A stretch of DNA of 60,871 nucleotides. Origin: Thermoproteota archaeon (lineage in GTDB: Archaea; Korarchaeota; Korarchaeia; Korarchaeales; Korarchaeaceae). Below, in pieces: positions 16,500-23,151 of the stretch. The DNA lies in assembly GCA_027061785.1 (NCBI GenBank), contig JAMOVA010000020.1:1-60871 (forward strand). The letters are read 5' to 3'. The first letter of the stretch is position 1. Each line of letters starts with the position of its first letter. The notes under the pieces are model-generated. The model ran no database searches. It worked only from the letters and a program-made list of their open reading frames with translations, and was not told the origin of the DNA. A program made the translations under genes and the position numbers.

Positions 16500-17243
16500 A
16501 TGAGGAGAGTAAAGACGGGTATACCCGGCATGGATGAACTCCTCAACGGGGGTATACCTGAGAGGAACGTCGTGCTCCTTTCAGGTGGGCCAGGCACGGG
16601 GAAGACGATCTTCGGGATGCAGTACCTGTACAATGGATTGAAGAGTGGTGAGGCTGGCGTCTACGTAGCTCTGGAGGAGCACCCGGTGCAGGTCAGGATA
16701 AACATGTCCGCATTCGGGTGGGATCCCAGACCTTATGAGGAGGCGGGCAAGTTCGCTATAGTGGATGCCTACACCGGCGGAATAGGGGGAGCGGCTAAGA
16801 GGGAGAAATATGTAGTCACAGATCCGGAGGATGTCCACAGCCTCATAGACGAGATGAAAGCTGCCATCAGCGATGTAGGTGCGGTGAGGGTCGTTGTGGA
16901 TTCTGTGACCGCACTCTACCTGACCAAGCCCGTGGTGGCAAGGAAGACTGTTCTACTCCTGAAGAAGGTGCTATCGGGGACAGGAACCACGTCCATCTTG
17001 ATAAGCCAGGTAGGAGTCACTGAAAGAGGGTTTGGTGGCCCAGGAGTCGAGCACGCGGCCGATGGAATCATTAGACTGGACTTGGATGAGTGGGATGGTG
17101 AGCTGGTCAGGAGCCTCATAATCTGGAAGATGAGGGGTACTGCCCACTCCATGAGGAGGCATCCCTTCGAAATTACGGATAATGGAATAGTTGTGCATCC
17201 CGATAAGGTGGTCAAGAGGAGGAGCATTATTTTAGAGGAGTGA
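16500..17243 (+). CDS. KaiC/RadA-like RecA-fold ATPase, single domain
   Basis: The 247-residue protein has one KaiC domain: [18 protein letters not shown] at the N-terminus, Walker [12 protein letters not shown] near residue 29, a glutamate pair in [10 protein letters not shown] near 58, Walker B as [10 protein letters not shown] near 130, and a C-terminal [19 protein letters not shown]. Archaeal KaiC-like ATPases are common, mostly without known function, and may act in signalling or motility control. Clock function should not be assumed since there is one domain and no KaiA or KaiB nearby. It probably forms an operon with the prenyl synthase gene. Confidence 0.85.
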   Translation: MRRVKTGIPGMDELLNGGIPERNVVLLSGGPGTGKTIFGMQYLYNGLKSGEAGVYVALEEHPVQVRINMSAFGWDPRPYEEAGKFAIVDAYTGGIGGAAKREKYVVTDPEDVHSLIDEMKAAISDVGAVRVVVDSVTALYLTKPVVARKTVLLLKKVLSGTGTTSILISQVGVTERGFGGPGVEHAADGIIRLDLDEWDGELVRSLIIWKMRGTAHSMRRHPFEITDNGIVVHPDKVVKRRSIILEE

Positions 17244-17347
17244 GGCCGCAGCCACTACTGAGGTGAGCGCGCATAGCGTTAAAGGACCGCATAAAATCGT
17301 CGCTGGAACACTACGTCAGCGAGGCTAGAATTGCCATCGATGAGATA

Positions 17348-18097
17348 TTGAATAAAGAGTCGGATACTCCTTTCTTCCTTCCCTTAAAGGAATTCCTGAG
17401 CGGAGGGAAAAAGGTAAGGCCCGCTCTTCTCTTGATCGTTCATGATGCCTGTGGTGGGGGCGGGAATCCGAGTCCCGCGGCTGCCGCGATAGAGCTCATA
17501 CACGCGGCCTCTTTAATACACGACGATATCATAGATAAGAGCACGCAGAGGAGGGGAGAGTTCTCCTTCCACATGAAGTACGGGTTTGAGATGTCCATTC
17601 TCGTGGCTGACTTCATACTATCGCTGGTCCTAGACATAGCCAGCATGTATGAAGATAGGAGAGTGGGTGAGATACTATCGAGGGCGTCTAAACTCATGTC
17701 CGTGGGAGAGATGAGGGAAGTACAGGTGTTGGAAGCTGGAACTCCCCTCTCCTTGAACGAGTACCTTGAGATACTCAAGTTCAAGACAGCTGTCCTTTTC
17801 GAGGCAGCTACATCATTGGGCGCTGTGATTGCTGGTAGGCCTGATATCTCTGACGACCTAGGTTTATACGGGCTCTACATGGGGATGGCCTACCAGATAA
17901 AGGACGATCTATTAGACTGGGGGTCTCCAGGAGAACTTACCTCTCTTCTTAAGGAGGAGGGGTTGAGAGAGCTCTTGGAGGAGATGGCGAACAGTCTAGC
18001 CGCTGAGGCCATAGAGAAATTGGATGTGTTGGGGAACACCCCTCAGAAGGATCTGCTTAGGGACCTAGCCCTCTATTCAATAAATAGGGAGGAATGA
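17348..18097 (+). CDS. Polyprenyl (geranylgeranyl-type) diphosphate synthase; true start probably upstream
   Basis: The protein has both aspartate-rich motifs of trans-prenyltransferases: HDDIIDKS near residue 58 and KDDLLDWG near 188, with SGGKKVRPALLL near residue 18. It elongates isoprenyl diphosphates toward the C20/C25 chains of archaeal lipids. TTG at 17348 is the only standard start, yet it gives an N-terminus about 25 residues shorter than relatives. The same frame stays open and protein-like from 17267, and GAGGTGA at 17260-17266 sits six bases before an in-frame ATA at 17273. Initiation at ATA, or a base change from ATG, would restore the missing helix. It follows the kaiC-like gene closely. 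Confidence 0.85.
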   Translation: MNKESDTPFFLPLKEFLSGGKKVRPALLLIVHDACGGGGNPSPAAAAIELIHAASLIHDDIIDKSTQRRGEFSFHMKYGFEMSILVADFILSLVLDIASMYEDRRVGEILSRASKLMSVGEMREVQVLEAGTPLSLNEYLEILKFKTAVLFEAATSLGAVIAGRPDISDDLGLYGLYMGMAYQIKDDLLDWGSPGELTSLLKEEGLRELLEEMANSLAAEAIEKLDVLGNTPQKDLLRDLALYSINREE

Positions 18098-18105
18098 GGG
18101 TTAGG

Positions 18106-18819
18106 CTACAGGAGACTCAGGAATATCGTGAAGTTGAGGACTACCCACAGTATTACCGTGGTAAGCAGAGATCTGCCTTTGTTCATCCTGAAACCATACC
18201 TGCAAGCCATATAGACGATAACTACCATCCATAAGGAGACTAGCATATTTATGGCCTGTTGTTGAAGCTCTAAGCCTTGGGGCATCGCACCACCGAGTCC
18301 GCCGACGTTTCCCGTAGAGAGATCTATCTCCCATCTCATGGGGGGCATGATGTAGCCTATGTACGCCATCAGGAGTCCGGAAAGTATCGAGGGAATGTTT
18401 TTCAGGCCCGCCACCATTAGCGACGAGGAGAAGCCACCTTCACCTGACATAAGCTTTACTAACACGAAGAGGACCACAGCAGCTAGTAACTGGATAAAGA
18501 GCTCTGAGAGAAGGGCTTCTAAGTATATGATTACCGGGTTCTTCATGAATACGTTCATCATCTCCTTGGCCGCCTCCAAGGCCTCCTCCGGTATGTTCCC
18601 CCCACCCACTAAGTTGATCTCTATCTTCTGAAACACCATCCACATACCCAAGCCGGTGAAGGCTGAGCCTATCAGTAGGGCCACTAACCAGTACTTGAGC
18701 TTCGGCTTGATCACCATCGCCCTGAAGATGGTTGAAGCGAGTCTAATTGGCTGAAGTATGTAATCGGCGAGTGAGTAGGGGATCTCTTCTTCAAACTCTT
18801 CCGATATTTCGAAGCCCAA
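18106..18819 (-). CDS. YIP1-family membrane protein
   Basis: The 237-residue protein opens with an acidic cytoplasmic segment and IPYSLADYILQPIRLASTIF, typical of the YIP1 domain. Five hydrophobic segments follow, at about residues 44-62, 95-125, 135-160, 188-207 and 217-235. YIP1-domain proteins in archaea have no established biochemical role. The TTG at 18819 is preceded by GGTGAT at five bases. The gene converges on the prenyl synthase gene with an 8-base gap and is divergent from the candidate kink-turn RNA. Confidence 0.75.
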   Translation of the reverse strand: MGFEISEEFEEEIPYSLADYILQPIRLASTIFRAMVIKPKLKYWLVALLIGSAFTGLGMWMVFQKIEINLVGGGNIPEEALEAAKEMMNVFMKNPVIIYLEALLSELFIQLLAAVVLFVLVKLMSGEGGFSSSLMVAGLKNIPSILSGLLMAYIGYIMPPMRWEIDLSTGNVGGLGGAMPQGLELQQQAINMLVSLWMVVIVYMACRYGFRMNKGRSLLTTVILWVVLNFTIFLSLL

Positions 18820-18871
18820 CGCCTATCACCGAATTATACGGCTGGTCTAGGTGTTAAAAATATCTCCATAA

Positions 18872-18881
18872 CCTTAAAAAT
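18872..18881 (+). promoter_or_regulatory. TATA box ahead of candidate kink-turn RNA
   Basis: CCTTAAAAAT is centred near 18877. The predicted transcription start near 18903 coincides with the first base of the RNA stem at 18902. Confidence 0.5.
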
Positions 18882-18901
18882 GCGGAGGGCCCATCTTTCA
18901 T

Positions 18902-18979
18902 GGCCCACGCGATGAGGAGAGCGAACATCAACGAATCCTCAATGGAGATGGAGTTCCCAGCTCACACCGAGCGTGGGCC
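18902..18979 (+). ncRNA. Candidate structured RNA with 9-bp terminal stem and kink-turn
   Basis: GGCCCACGC (18902-18910) pairs perfectly with GCGTGGGCC (18971-18979). Directly inside the stem are, on the 5' side, a three-base bulge GAT (18911-18913), then GA, then GG; on the 3' side, CC then GA (18967-18970). This is the arrangement of a kink-turn bound by L7Ae. Read as C/D boxes, the motifs are ATGAGGA and CCGA, each one base off consensus, and the two changes replace the usual U-U pair by G-C. A smaller hairpin (GAGGA 18914-18918 with TCCTC 18936-18940) competes with part of it. No protein-like frame explains the block. It could be a divergent C/D RNA or another L7Ae-binding RNA. Confidence 0.42.
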
Positions 18980-19030
18980 TCTACAATCATGGATTACCGT
19001 GCCCGTGGATCGCTATATCGGCAAGGGTCA

Positions 19031-19040
19031 ATTTTTATTA
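19031..19040 (+). promoter_or_regulatory. TATA box of tRNA-Met
   Basis: ATTTTTATTA is centred 32 nt before the tRNA 5' end, predicting a start near 19062 and a short 5' leader for RNase P to remove. Confidence 0.6.
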
Positions 19041-19067
19041 GTGCGGTGTTCCACCCACTCCATTGGA

Positions 19068-19179
19068 GCCGGGGTAGCTCAGCCTGGTTAGAGCACCGGA
19101 CTCATAAGTTGGGTAGGGCCCACGGTGCTCCCGCTGGGAAATCCGGGGGTCCCGGGTTCAAATCCCGGCCCCGGCACCA
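19068..19179 (+). tRNA. tRNA-Met(CAT), probably elongator, with 34-nt intron
   Basis: The acceptor stem is GCCGGGG/CCCCGGC with encoded CCA (19177-19179). The D-arm, T-arm (CCGGG TTCAAAT CCCGG) and anticodon arm (CCGGA CTCATAA TCCGG once spliced) are all complete. The intron is 19107-19140, at the canonical position 37/38. A bulge-helix-bulge is visible: CTCA (19101-19104) pairs with TGGG (19135-19138), flanked by the bulges TAA (19105-19107) and AAA (19139-19141), with cuts after the second base of each. The CAT anticodon could also belong to tRNA-Ile2 with modified C34; the acceptor sequence favours elongator Met. It lacks initiator features. Confidence 0.9.
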
Positions 19180-19185
19180 ATTCAC

Positions 19186-19575
19186 TCACGGAATAAGTTG
19201 GATTCCCCTTCCTTCCGCTTTACTTCTCATCTTACTATCGAAAGTAGCGAGGGGGACACCTTCCCTCTCGGCTATGGATAATATGAGCTCGTCCTCCCAG
19301 TCCAAGGGGTCCTCGCATGACAGGGAGTCGAGGATCTCATCCAGCTCGTTATGCGCCAGCTCGGCCCGTTTATCCGCTAGATACGTTAGTATCAAATCCC
19401 TCGTCCTTTTAGCATCGAGACCAGCTCCTCTGCTGAACCAGAACAGTTCCACCACAACTACGAGAGGGATTATCCACTTGTCCAGGGAGATGAGGAGTTT
19501 CCTGGCTTCGTCGTGCCTCTCCGCATCACTGAAGTAGGCATAAATCAGCACGTTGGTATCCACCACGGCCCTCAA
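19186..19575 (-). CDS. vapC: PIN-domain toxin, VapC family
   Basis: The 129-residue protein begins with VVDTNVLIYAYF, supplying the first catalytic aspartate. It has conserved acids in VVVVELFWF near residue 43, in EDELILSIAEREG near 98 and in LATFDSKM near 113. This is the four-acid PIN nuclease site that binds magnesium or manganese. VapC toxins cut specific RNAs, often tRNA or rRNA. The TTG start overlaps the upstream small gene by four bases, the usual antitoxin-toxin coupling. It ends 6 bases from the tRNA-Met gene on the opposite strand. Confidence 0.85.
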   Translation of the reverse strand: MRAVVDTNVLIYAYFSDAERHDEARKLLISLDKWIIPLVVVVELFWFSRGAGLDAKRTRDLILTYLADKRAELAHNELDEILDSLSCEDPLDWEDELILSIAEREGVPLATFDSKMRSKAEGRGIQLIP

Positions 19576-19769
19576 AGGGTTGCCCCCCTAGAGATAAGGT
19601 AATTAACCGTCTCATCGTCTAGCTTCATTCCCAGAGTTCCTTTAGTCACCGGCGAGACCCGACGAATCGAGATACTATCCTCTCTGATCTCAACCGAGTA
19701 AACAGTATCCTCTAAATGAGATGACAGGAACTTGAGCAAACCTCTCTTGGTGAAAATCCTCCCTACCAT
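19572..19769 (-). CDS. Putative antitoxin of the VapC toxin
   Basis: The 65-residue protein has no family I recognise. It contains alternating charged and beta-like stretches (EIREDSISIRRVS) and ends in ETVNYLISRGATL. Its size, position just upstream, and four-base overlap with the PIN gene support an antitoxin role. No AbrB, MetJ/Arc or Phd DNA-binding motif is obvious, so autoregulation cannot be claimed. The gene lies between two tRNA genes, a common landing area for such modules. Function is inferred from context only. Confidence 0.6.
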   Translation of the reverse strand: MVGRIFTKRGLLKFLSSHLEDTVYSVEIREDSISIRRVSPVTKGTLGMKLDDETVNYLISRGATL

Positions 19770-19784
19770 TATGATCCCCGTAAA

Positions 19785-19858
19785 TGGGGCCGCCGGGATT
19801 TGAACCCGGGACCTCCGGCTCCCAAGGCCGGCATCCTACCAAGCTAGACCACGGCCCC
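19785..19858 (-). tRNA. tRNA-Pro(TGG)
   Basis: On the minus strand the 74-nt cloverleaf has acceptor GGGGCCG/CGGCCCC, an anticodon arm CCGGC CTTGGGA GCCGG with anticodon TGG, and a T-arm CCGGG TTCAAAT CCCGG. No intron is present. CCA is not encoded, unlike the two other tRNA genes in the window, so nucleotidyltransferase must add it. A TTTTAT-containing block at about 19879-19886 may be its TATA box. Confidence 0.93.
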
Positions 19859-19890
19859 TTCCAGTAGGGAACTCGTCGAATAAAACTGTT

Positions 19891-20256
19891 TCACGGTTGG
19901 GAGCGCCCTCTCTCCCCGCACGACAGATTCGGAATGACCCCCTTATCGAACAGTACAGACACTTTAGAACCCTTAGGAAGTTCTAGCTTGATGCTTAAGG
20001 TTTCACCCTCATCTAGAACCGTGCCTACTTGTCTAAGCTCCACCACACGATCTCCCCGTATCACGCTGATGTAGTAAACTGTGACCCTCTTGCCCTCGTT
20101 CATCACCTCTAAAATCGCCTCCCCACCACTACAAGAGAGGCTTCCAGTAACATCGGTCCTGAGAGACGAGACCGATATATAAGAGAGGGAAACGGCAATC
20201 ACCGAGATTAAGCCAAGGGAAGCGAGTACTGTGGCAGAGGGCTTACTCCTGCTCAT
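19891..20256 (-). CDS. Hypothetical membrane-anchored protein
   Basis: I do not recognise this 121-residue protein. A basic start (MSRSKPS) is followed by one hydrophobic helix at about residues 8-30, then a predicted beta-rich outer domain of about 90 residues with two cysteines (SLSCSGG and NLSCGER) that could form a disulfide. This suits a small protein anchored on the outer face of the membrane. It overlaps the upstream gene by 14 bases and probably shares its transcript. Confidence 0.6.
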   Translation of the reverse strand: MSRSKPSATVLASLGLISVIAVSLSYISVSSLRTDVTGSLSCSGGEAILEVMNEGKRVTVYYISVIRGDRVVELRQVGTVLDEGETLSIKLELPKGSKVSVLFDKGVIPNLSCGERGRSQP

Positions 20257-20620
20257 TGGAGAACCTCTTCGAGAACCACTTAGGTTCCTTCGGGAGTTTC
20301 ACCAAGGGGAAAGCCATGCTACCAGCTGGGGAGATCCCATTCGAGAAATTGTACTGTTCCCCCGTCTCATCAGCCTTATACACGAGGAAACTTCCGTCAT
20401 TCTCCCCCTCGTAGAGGACGTAGGAGAATACATCTGGTTTTGTAGCCCCGTAATTGTTCGCGAAGGTGCCTATCACTCTCCTTCCAAGCGACTCACTCTT
20501 GAACTCTAGAAGGACAGTAATGGAGTTGGATGCCGCTGCCAATCTCAGGAGGTCAAGTAAAGAATTTAGCTGCATCAATTCCAGCTCCCAGTCACAACCC
20601 TCCTTCTCCTCAGGGTCCAT
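20243..20620 (-). CDS. Hypothetical acidic protein
   Basis: I do not recognise this 125-residue protein. It is acidic at the N-terminus (MDPEEKEGCDWELEL), has a helical segment with leucine repeats (LNSLLDLLRLAAAS), then mixed alpha/beta sequence with no signal peptide or membrane segment. The ATG at 20620 is preceded by GGGGGGAT and matches a TATA-like TTTAAATAAAG near 20655-20664; a TTG at 20635 lies too close to that TATA. It is translationally coupled to the next, membrane-anchored gene, so the two products may work together. Confidence 0.6.
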   Translation of the reverse strand: MDPEEKEGCDWELELMQLNSLLDLLRLAAASNSITVLLEFKSESLGRRVIGTFANNYGATKPDVFSYVLYEGENDGSFLVYKADETGEQYNFSNGISPAGSMAFPLVKLPKEPKWFSKRFSNEQE

Positions 20621-20658
20621 TTCATCCCCCCACAAGTTGACGGGTTGGGATTTAACCT

Positions 20659-21393
20659 TTATTTAAGAGCAGGTGAGGTCAGGTAAAGCGCCCTTAATAA
20701 GACCGTAAGAGCCTTTACTAGCCCTGATTCCGTTGAGATGAATCCATTTGTCATATTTTCATTAGATATGAGCCCTGATCTCTCAGTGACGAACGCAAAA
20801 AATCCCGGGTTCGCTAACCTGACGTTCCTCGTCTTGAGACCCCTGTTCTTCAGCTTCTCATAGGTGTCTGGACTCTCCACAACTATACTGATATTCCTGT
20901 ACCTCAAATCAGAGGGCACGAACTCTATCGTTCTTTCATTGGCTACTAAAATGAGGAAGTCCTTGGAATCCCTCAATAGAGCGCTGGAGATCCTCTTCAG
21001 GGCATCTCTGCCTTCCACTGGTAGAGAAACCTCGCTGAGGATCCAGAGGCCCTCGCTGAACTCCAGCTGGAACATCTTCTTGAGGAGTGAAAGCTTTCGA
21101 AGGGCTTCCTCTATCACAATCTCGGAGAGAAGAGTGGGTAAAAGATCAAGAGGGGGTGCTGAGGCCTCTAACGGCCTGGTAGGAGTCACCCTTACCAGAC
21201 CAAGATCCTCTAGAGCTTCCAATACCCCATATACCTTGGTCCTAGGTATCCCTGTTGCCCTACTCAGATCACTAGCCTTGATCCGTCCCCTCGAGAGGGA
21301 GAGGTAGGCCAATACCTTAGATTCGTATGAGGAGAAACCCAGCTCCCTTAGAAGTCTCTCTAGACTGGATACCGTCTTGTCTTCGCCGTTCAT
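20659..21393 (-). CDS. TrmB-like transcriptional regulator
   Basis: The 244-residue protein begins with a winged helix-turn-helix: LRELGFSSYESKVLAYLSL near residue 15, ATGIPRTKVYGVLEALEDLGLV near 45. A helical linker and a C-terminal ligand-type domain of about 130 residues follow. This is the TrmB layout, seen in archaeal regulators of sugar or energy metabolism. The effector and targets are unknown. Its ATG directly abuts the TRAM gene stop, and a palindrome at 21729-21743 beside the shared TATA box is a candidate autoregulatory site. Confidence 0.78.
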   Translation of the reverse strand: MNGEDKTVSSLERLLRELGFSSYESKVLAYLSLSRGRIKASDLSRATGIPRTKVYGVLEALEDLGLVRVTPTRPLEASAPPLDLLPTLLSEIVIEEALRKLSLLKKMFQLEFSEGLWILSEVSLPVEGRDALKRISSALLRDSKDFLILVANERTIEFVPSDLRYRNISIVVESPDTYEKLKNRGLKTRNVRLANPGFFAFVTERSGLISNENMTNGFISTESGLVKALTVLLRALYLTSPALK

Positions 21394-21702
21394 CTAGTGG
21401 ACTTCTATCATCTCAGCTATTATCTTACCACCGGAGATCTTCCTTATCCTAGCTGTTACGGTGATTCCTGGATCTGCAGCGCCGACTATCACCACAGGTC
21501 TTCCCTTGTAGACCCCTTCTCCTTCACCTCTCCTGTTGACGGACTGTACCAGCACTTCTATCAAGTCTCCTGGCTTCAGAGAGGAGGACTTCTCCTCCGG
21601 CTTATCGAATCTGGTCACGTACAAGCTTCCCTTAGCCTTCCTGCCCAGTCTCCCCTTCCAACCTCGGGAGGAGTCGTTTCCCTTCGGGTTCCTTCTCGGC
21701 AT
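21394..21702 (-). CDS. TRAM-domain RNA-binding protein with basic N-terminus
   Basis: The 102-residue protein has a basic, disordered-looking first 35 residues (MPRRNPKGNDSSRGWKGRLG). A TRAM domain of about 60 residues follows: LKPGDLIEVLVQSVNRRGEGEGVYKGRPVVIVGA, continuing to the final beta strand. Stand-alone TRAM proteins in archaea bind RNA and have been proposed as RNA chaperones. The transcript starts close to the ATG, from a TATA box around 21744-21752 on the minus strand. The TrmB-like gene is directly downstream. Confidence 0.85.
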   Translation of the reverse strand: MPRRNPKGNDSSRGWKGRLGRKAKGSLYVTRFDKPEEKSSSLKPGDLIEVLVQSVNRRGEGEGVYKGRPVVIVGAADPGITVTARIRKISGGKIIAEMIEVH

Positions 21703-21728
21703 GTTATCCCCACGGATTCGCTAGATAG

Positions 21729-21743
21729 GTGGGATTTCCCCAC
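21729..21743. promoter_or_regulatory. Inverted repeat at the TRAM gene promoter, possible operator
   Basis: GTGGG and CCCAC flank a 5-base spacer and abut the minus-strand TATA box (TTTTTAAG). The position just downstream of TATA would let a bound protein block polymerase. The regulator encoded in the same unit is a candidate binder. Confidence 0.35.
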
Positions 21744-21765
21744 TTAAAAATCATTGTTGAGGGCT

Positions 21766-23151
21766 TCACTCTTGAACCACCAGCCCCATGACATCCATCA
21801 CATTCGTCATAGTGGGTCCCGTGAAGATGGCATCGCCGAGCCATGAGAAGAACGTGTGGGAGTCGTTATTTTTCAGAAAGACTTCCGGTCTCAAGCCCTC
21901 CGAGAGCGCCCTCTCCAGAGTCCGGCCGTCAGCAATCGCTCCCGCCGCGTCAGATACCCCGTCTACCCCATCGGTACCCACGGACCCCAGCACGACCCCT
22001 TCGAGGCCCGATATAGTCCTGACTCCTCCTAAAACCAGTTCCTGATTCCTACCCCCAATTCCCTGTCCCGTCACCTTAACGGTGGTCTCTCCACCCAAGA
22101 TGACGGCTGCAGGCGGAGTGAGGGGCAGCCCTTCCTTTGCTATGGAGACTGCAAGCCCTGCTAGGAACTTACCTATGTGTCTGGCCTCTCCCTCTGCTCT
22201 GGAGCCGAGCACCAGGACGTTGTAGCCCATCTCAACCAGCGCCCTCTCAGCTGCCTGGACAGCCTTCAGGTTGTTGGCCACTATCACATTCACGACCCTA
22301 TTGAATACCTCGTCGCCCGGCTTGGGGGTCTCCGGTATTTCGCCCTTTAACCCACGTTTCAACACCTTTATCACGGATTCTGGCATTTTATCGACGAGTG
22401 AATAGTTTTCGAGAACCTGCCAAGCGTCCTCGAAAGTTGTCTCATCCGGCGCGGTTGGACCGGAGGCTATGACATCCAGAGGATCCCCTATAACGTCAGA
22501 TATTATCAGTGACACGACGGTAGCTGGATAGGCGGCCTTGGCGAGCCTACCACCCTTTATCTGAGATACATGCTTCCTAACGGCGTTTATCTCTCTGATA
22601 TCCGCTCCGGAAAGTACGAGCAACCTGTTCATCTCCCGGAGGTCGTCCAGAGAGATGCCTTCCATGGGATATTCCATTAGAGCCGAACCGCCGCCAGATA
22701 TCAGGGAGAGAACTAGGTCCCTTTCCCCCGCCTTCCTAGCTATATCTAAGATCTCTTTCGCCCCTTTCAGGCTACCCTCATCGGGGATGGGGTGGCCAGC
22801 GGGATTCAACATGATCTTCGAGAGGGAAACGGCCTTCTCGGTCTTAGCAGGGACATTGATCCAACCTGATGATATGCGTTCCCCTATCCTGTCCTCCACA
22901 GCTTTAGCCATCATGCTGCCTGCTTTTCCCGCTCCCACCACGTATACATCCTCAAAAGATCCTATGTCGACAGATGAGGTGCCGAACACTATCTCCTGAT
23001 CAGAGAATCTGGAAAATACCGCTTTATAAGCGTCGGCGGCTGTGATCGCCTTATCAAAGGCCAGCAGCAGGGCCCTTCTAGCGTCCTTGTCCCTCCTAGT
23101 CGCTCCGTTATCAACAAGCTCATCCAGATTTTTTATGTAGGAGGAGCTCAT
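21766..23151 (-). CDS. gck: Glycerate 2-kinase, MOFRL family
   Basis: The 461-residue protein has the DUF4147/MOFRL two-domain layout. Visible are VVGAGKAGSMMAKAVE near residue 70, AGHPIPDEGS near 118, ISGGGSALMEYP near 148, NAVRKHVSQIKGGRLAKAAYP near 190, LGGETTVKV near 353 and VGTDGVDG near 392. The enzyme phosphorylates D-glycerate at the 2-position, linking non-phosphorylated sugar breakdown or serine catabolism to glycolysis. The start overlaps the Clp1 gene stop by four bases, so the two are coexpressed. Confidence 0.9.
   Translation of the reverse strand: MSSSYIKNLDELVDNGATRRDKDARRALLLAFDKAITAADAYKAVFSRFSDQEIVFGTSSVDIGSFEDVYVVGAGKAGSMMAKAVEDRIGERISSGWINVPAKTEKAVSLSKIMLNPAGHPIPDEGSLKGAKEILDIARKAGERDLVLSLISGGGSALMEYPMEGISLDDLREMNRLLVLSGADIREINAVRKHVSQIKGGRLAKAAYPATVVSLIISDVIGDPLDVIASGPTAPDETTFEDAWQVLENYSLVDKMPESVIKVLKRGLKGEIPETPKPGDEVFNRVVNVIVANNLKAVQAAERALVEMGYNVLVLGSRAEGEARHIGKFLAGLAVSIAKEGLPLTPPAAVILGGETTVKVTGQGIGGRNQELVLGGVRTISGLEGVVLGSVGTDGVDGVSDAAGAIADGRTLERALSEGLRPEVFLKNNDSHTFFSWLGDAIFTGPTMTNVMDVMGLVVQE

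Noticed and set aside
16500-17243. Circadian clock function for the KaiC-like ATPase
   Set aside because: There is only one KaiC domain and no KaiA or KaiB; archaeal single-domain members are widespread without clocks.
18900-19537. Plus-strand frames reading through the tRNA-Met gene (18900-19091 and 18989-19537)
   Set aside because: They run across a complete tRNA with intron and then antisense to vapC, so they cannot be genes.
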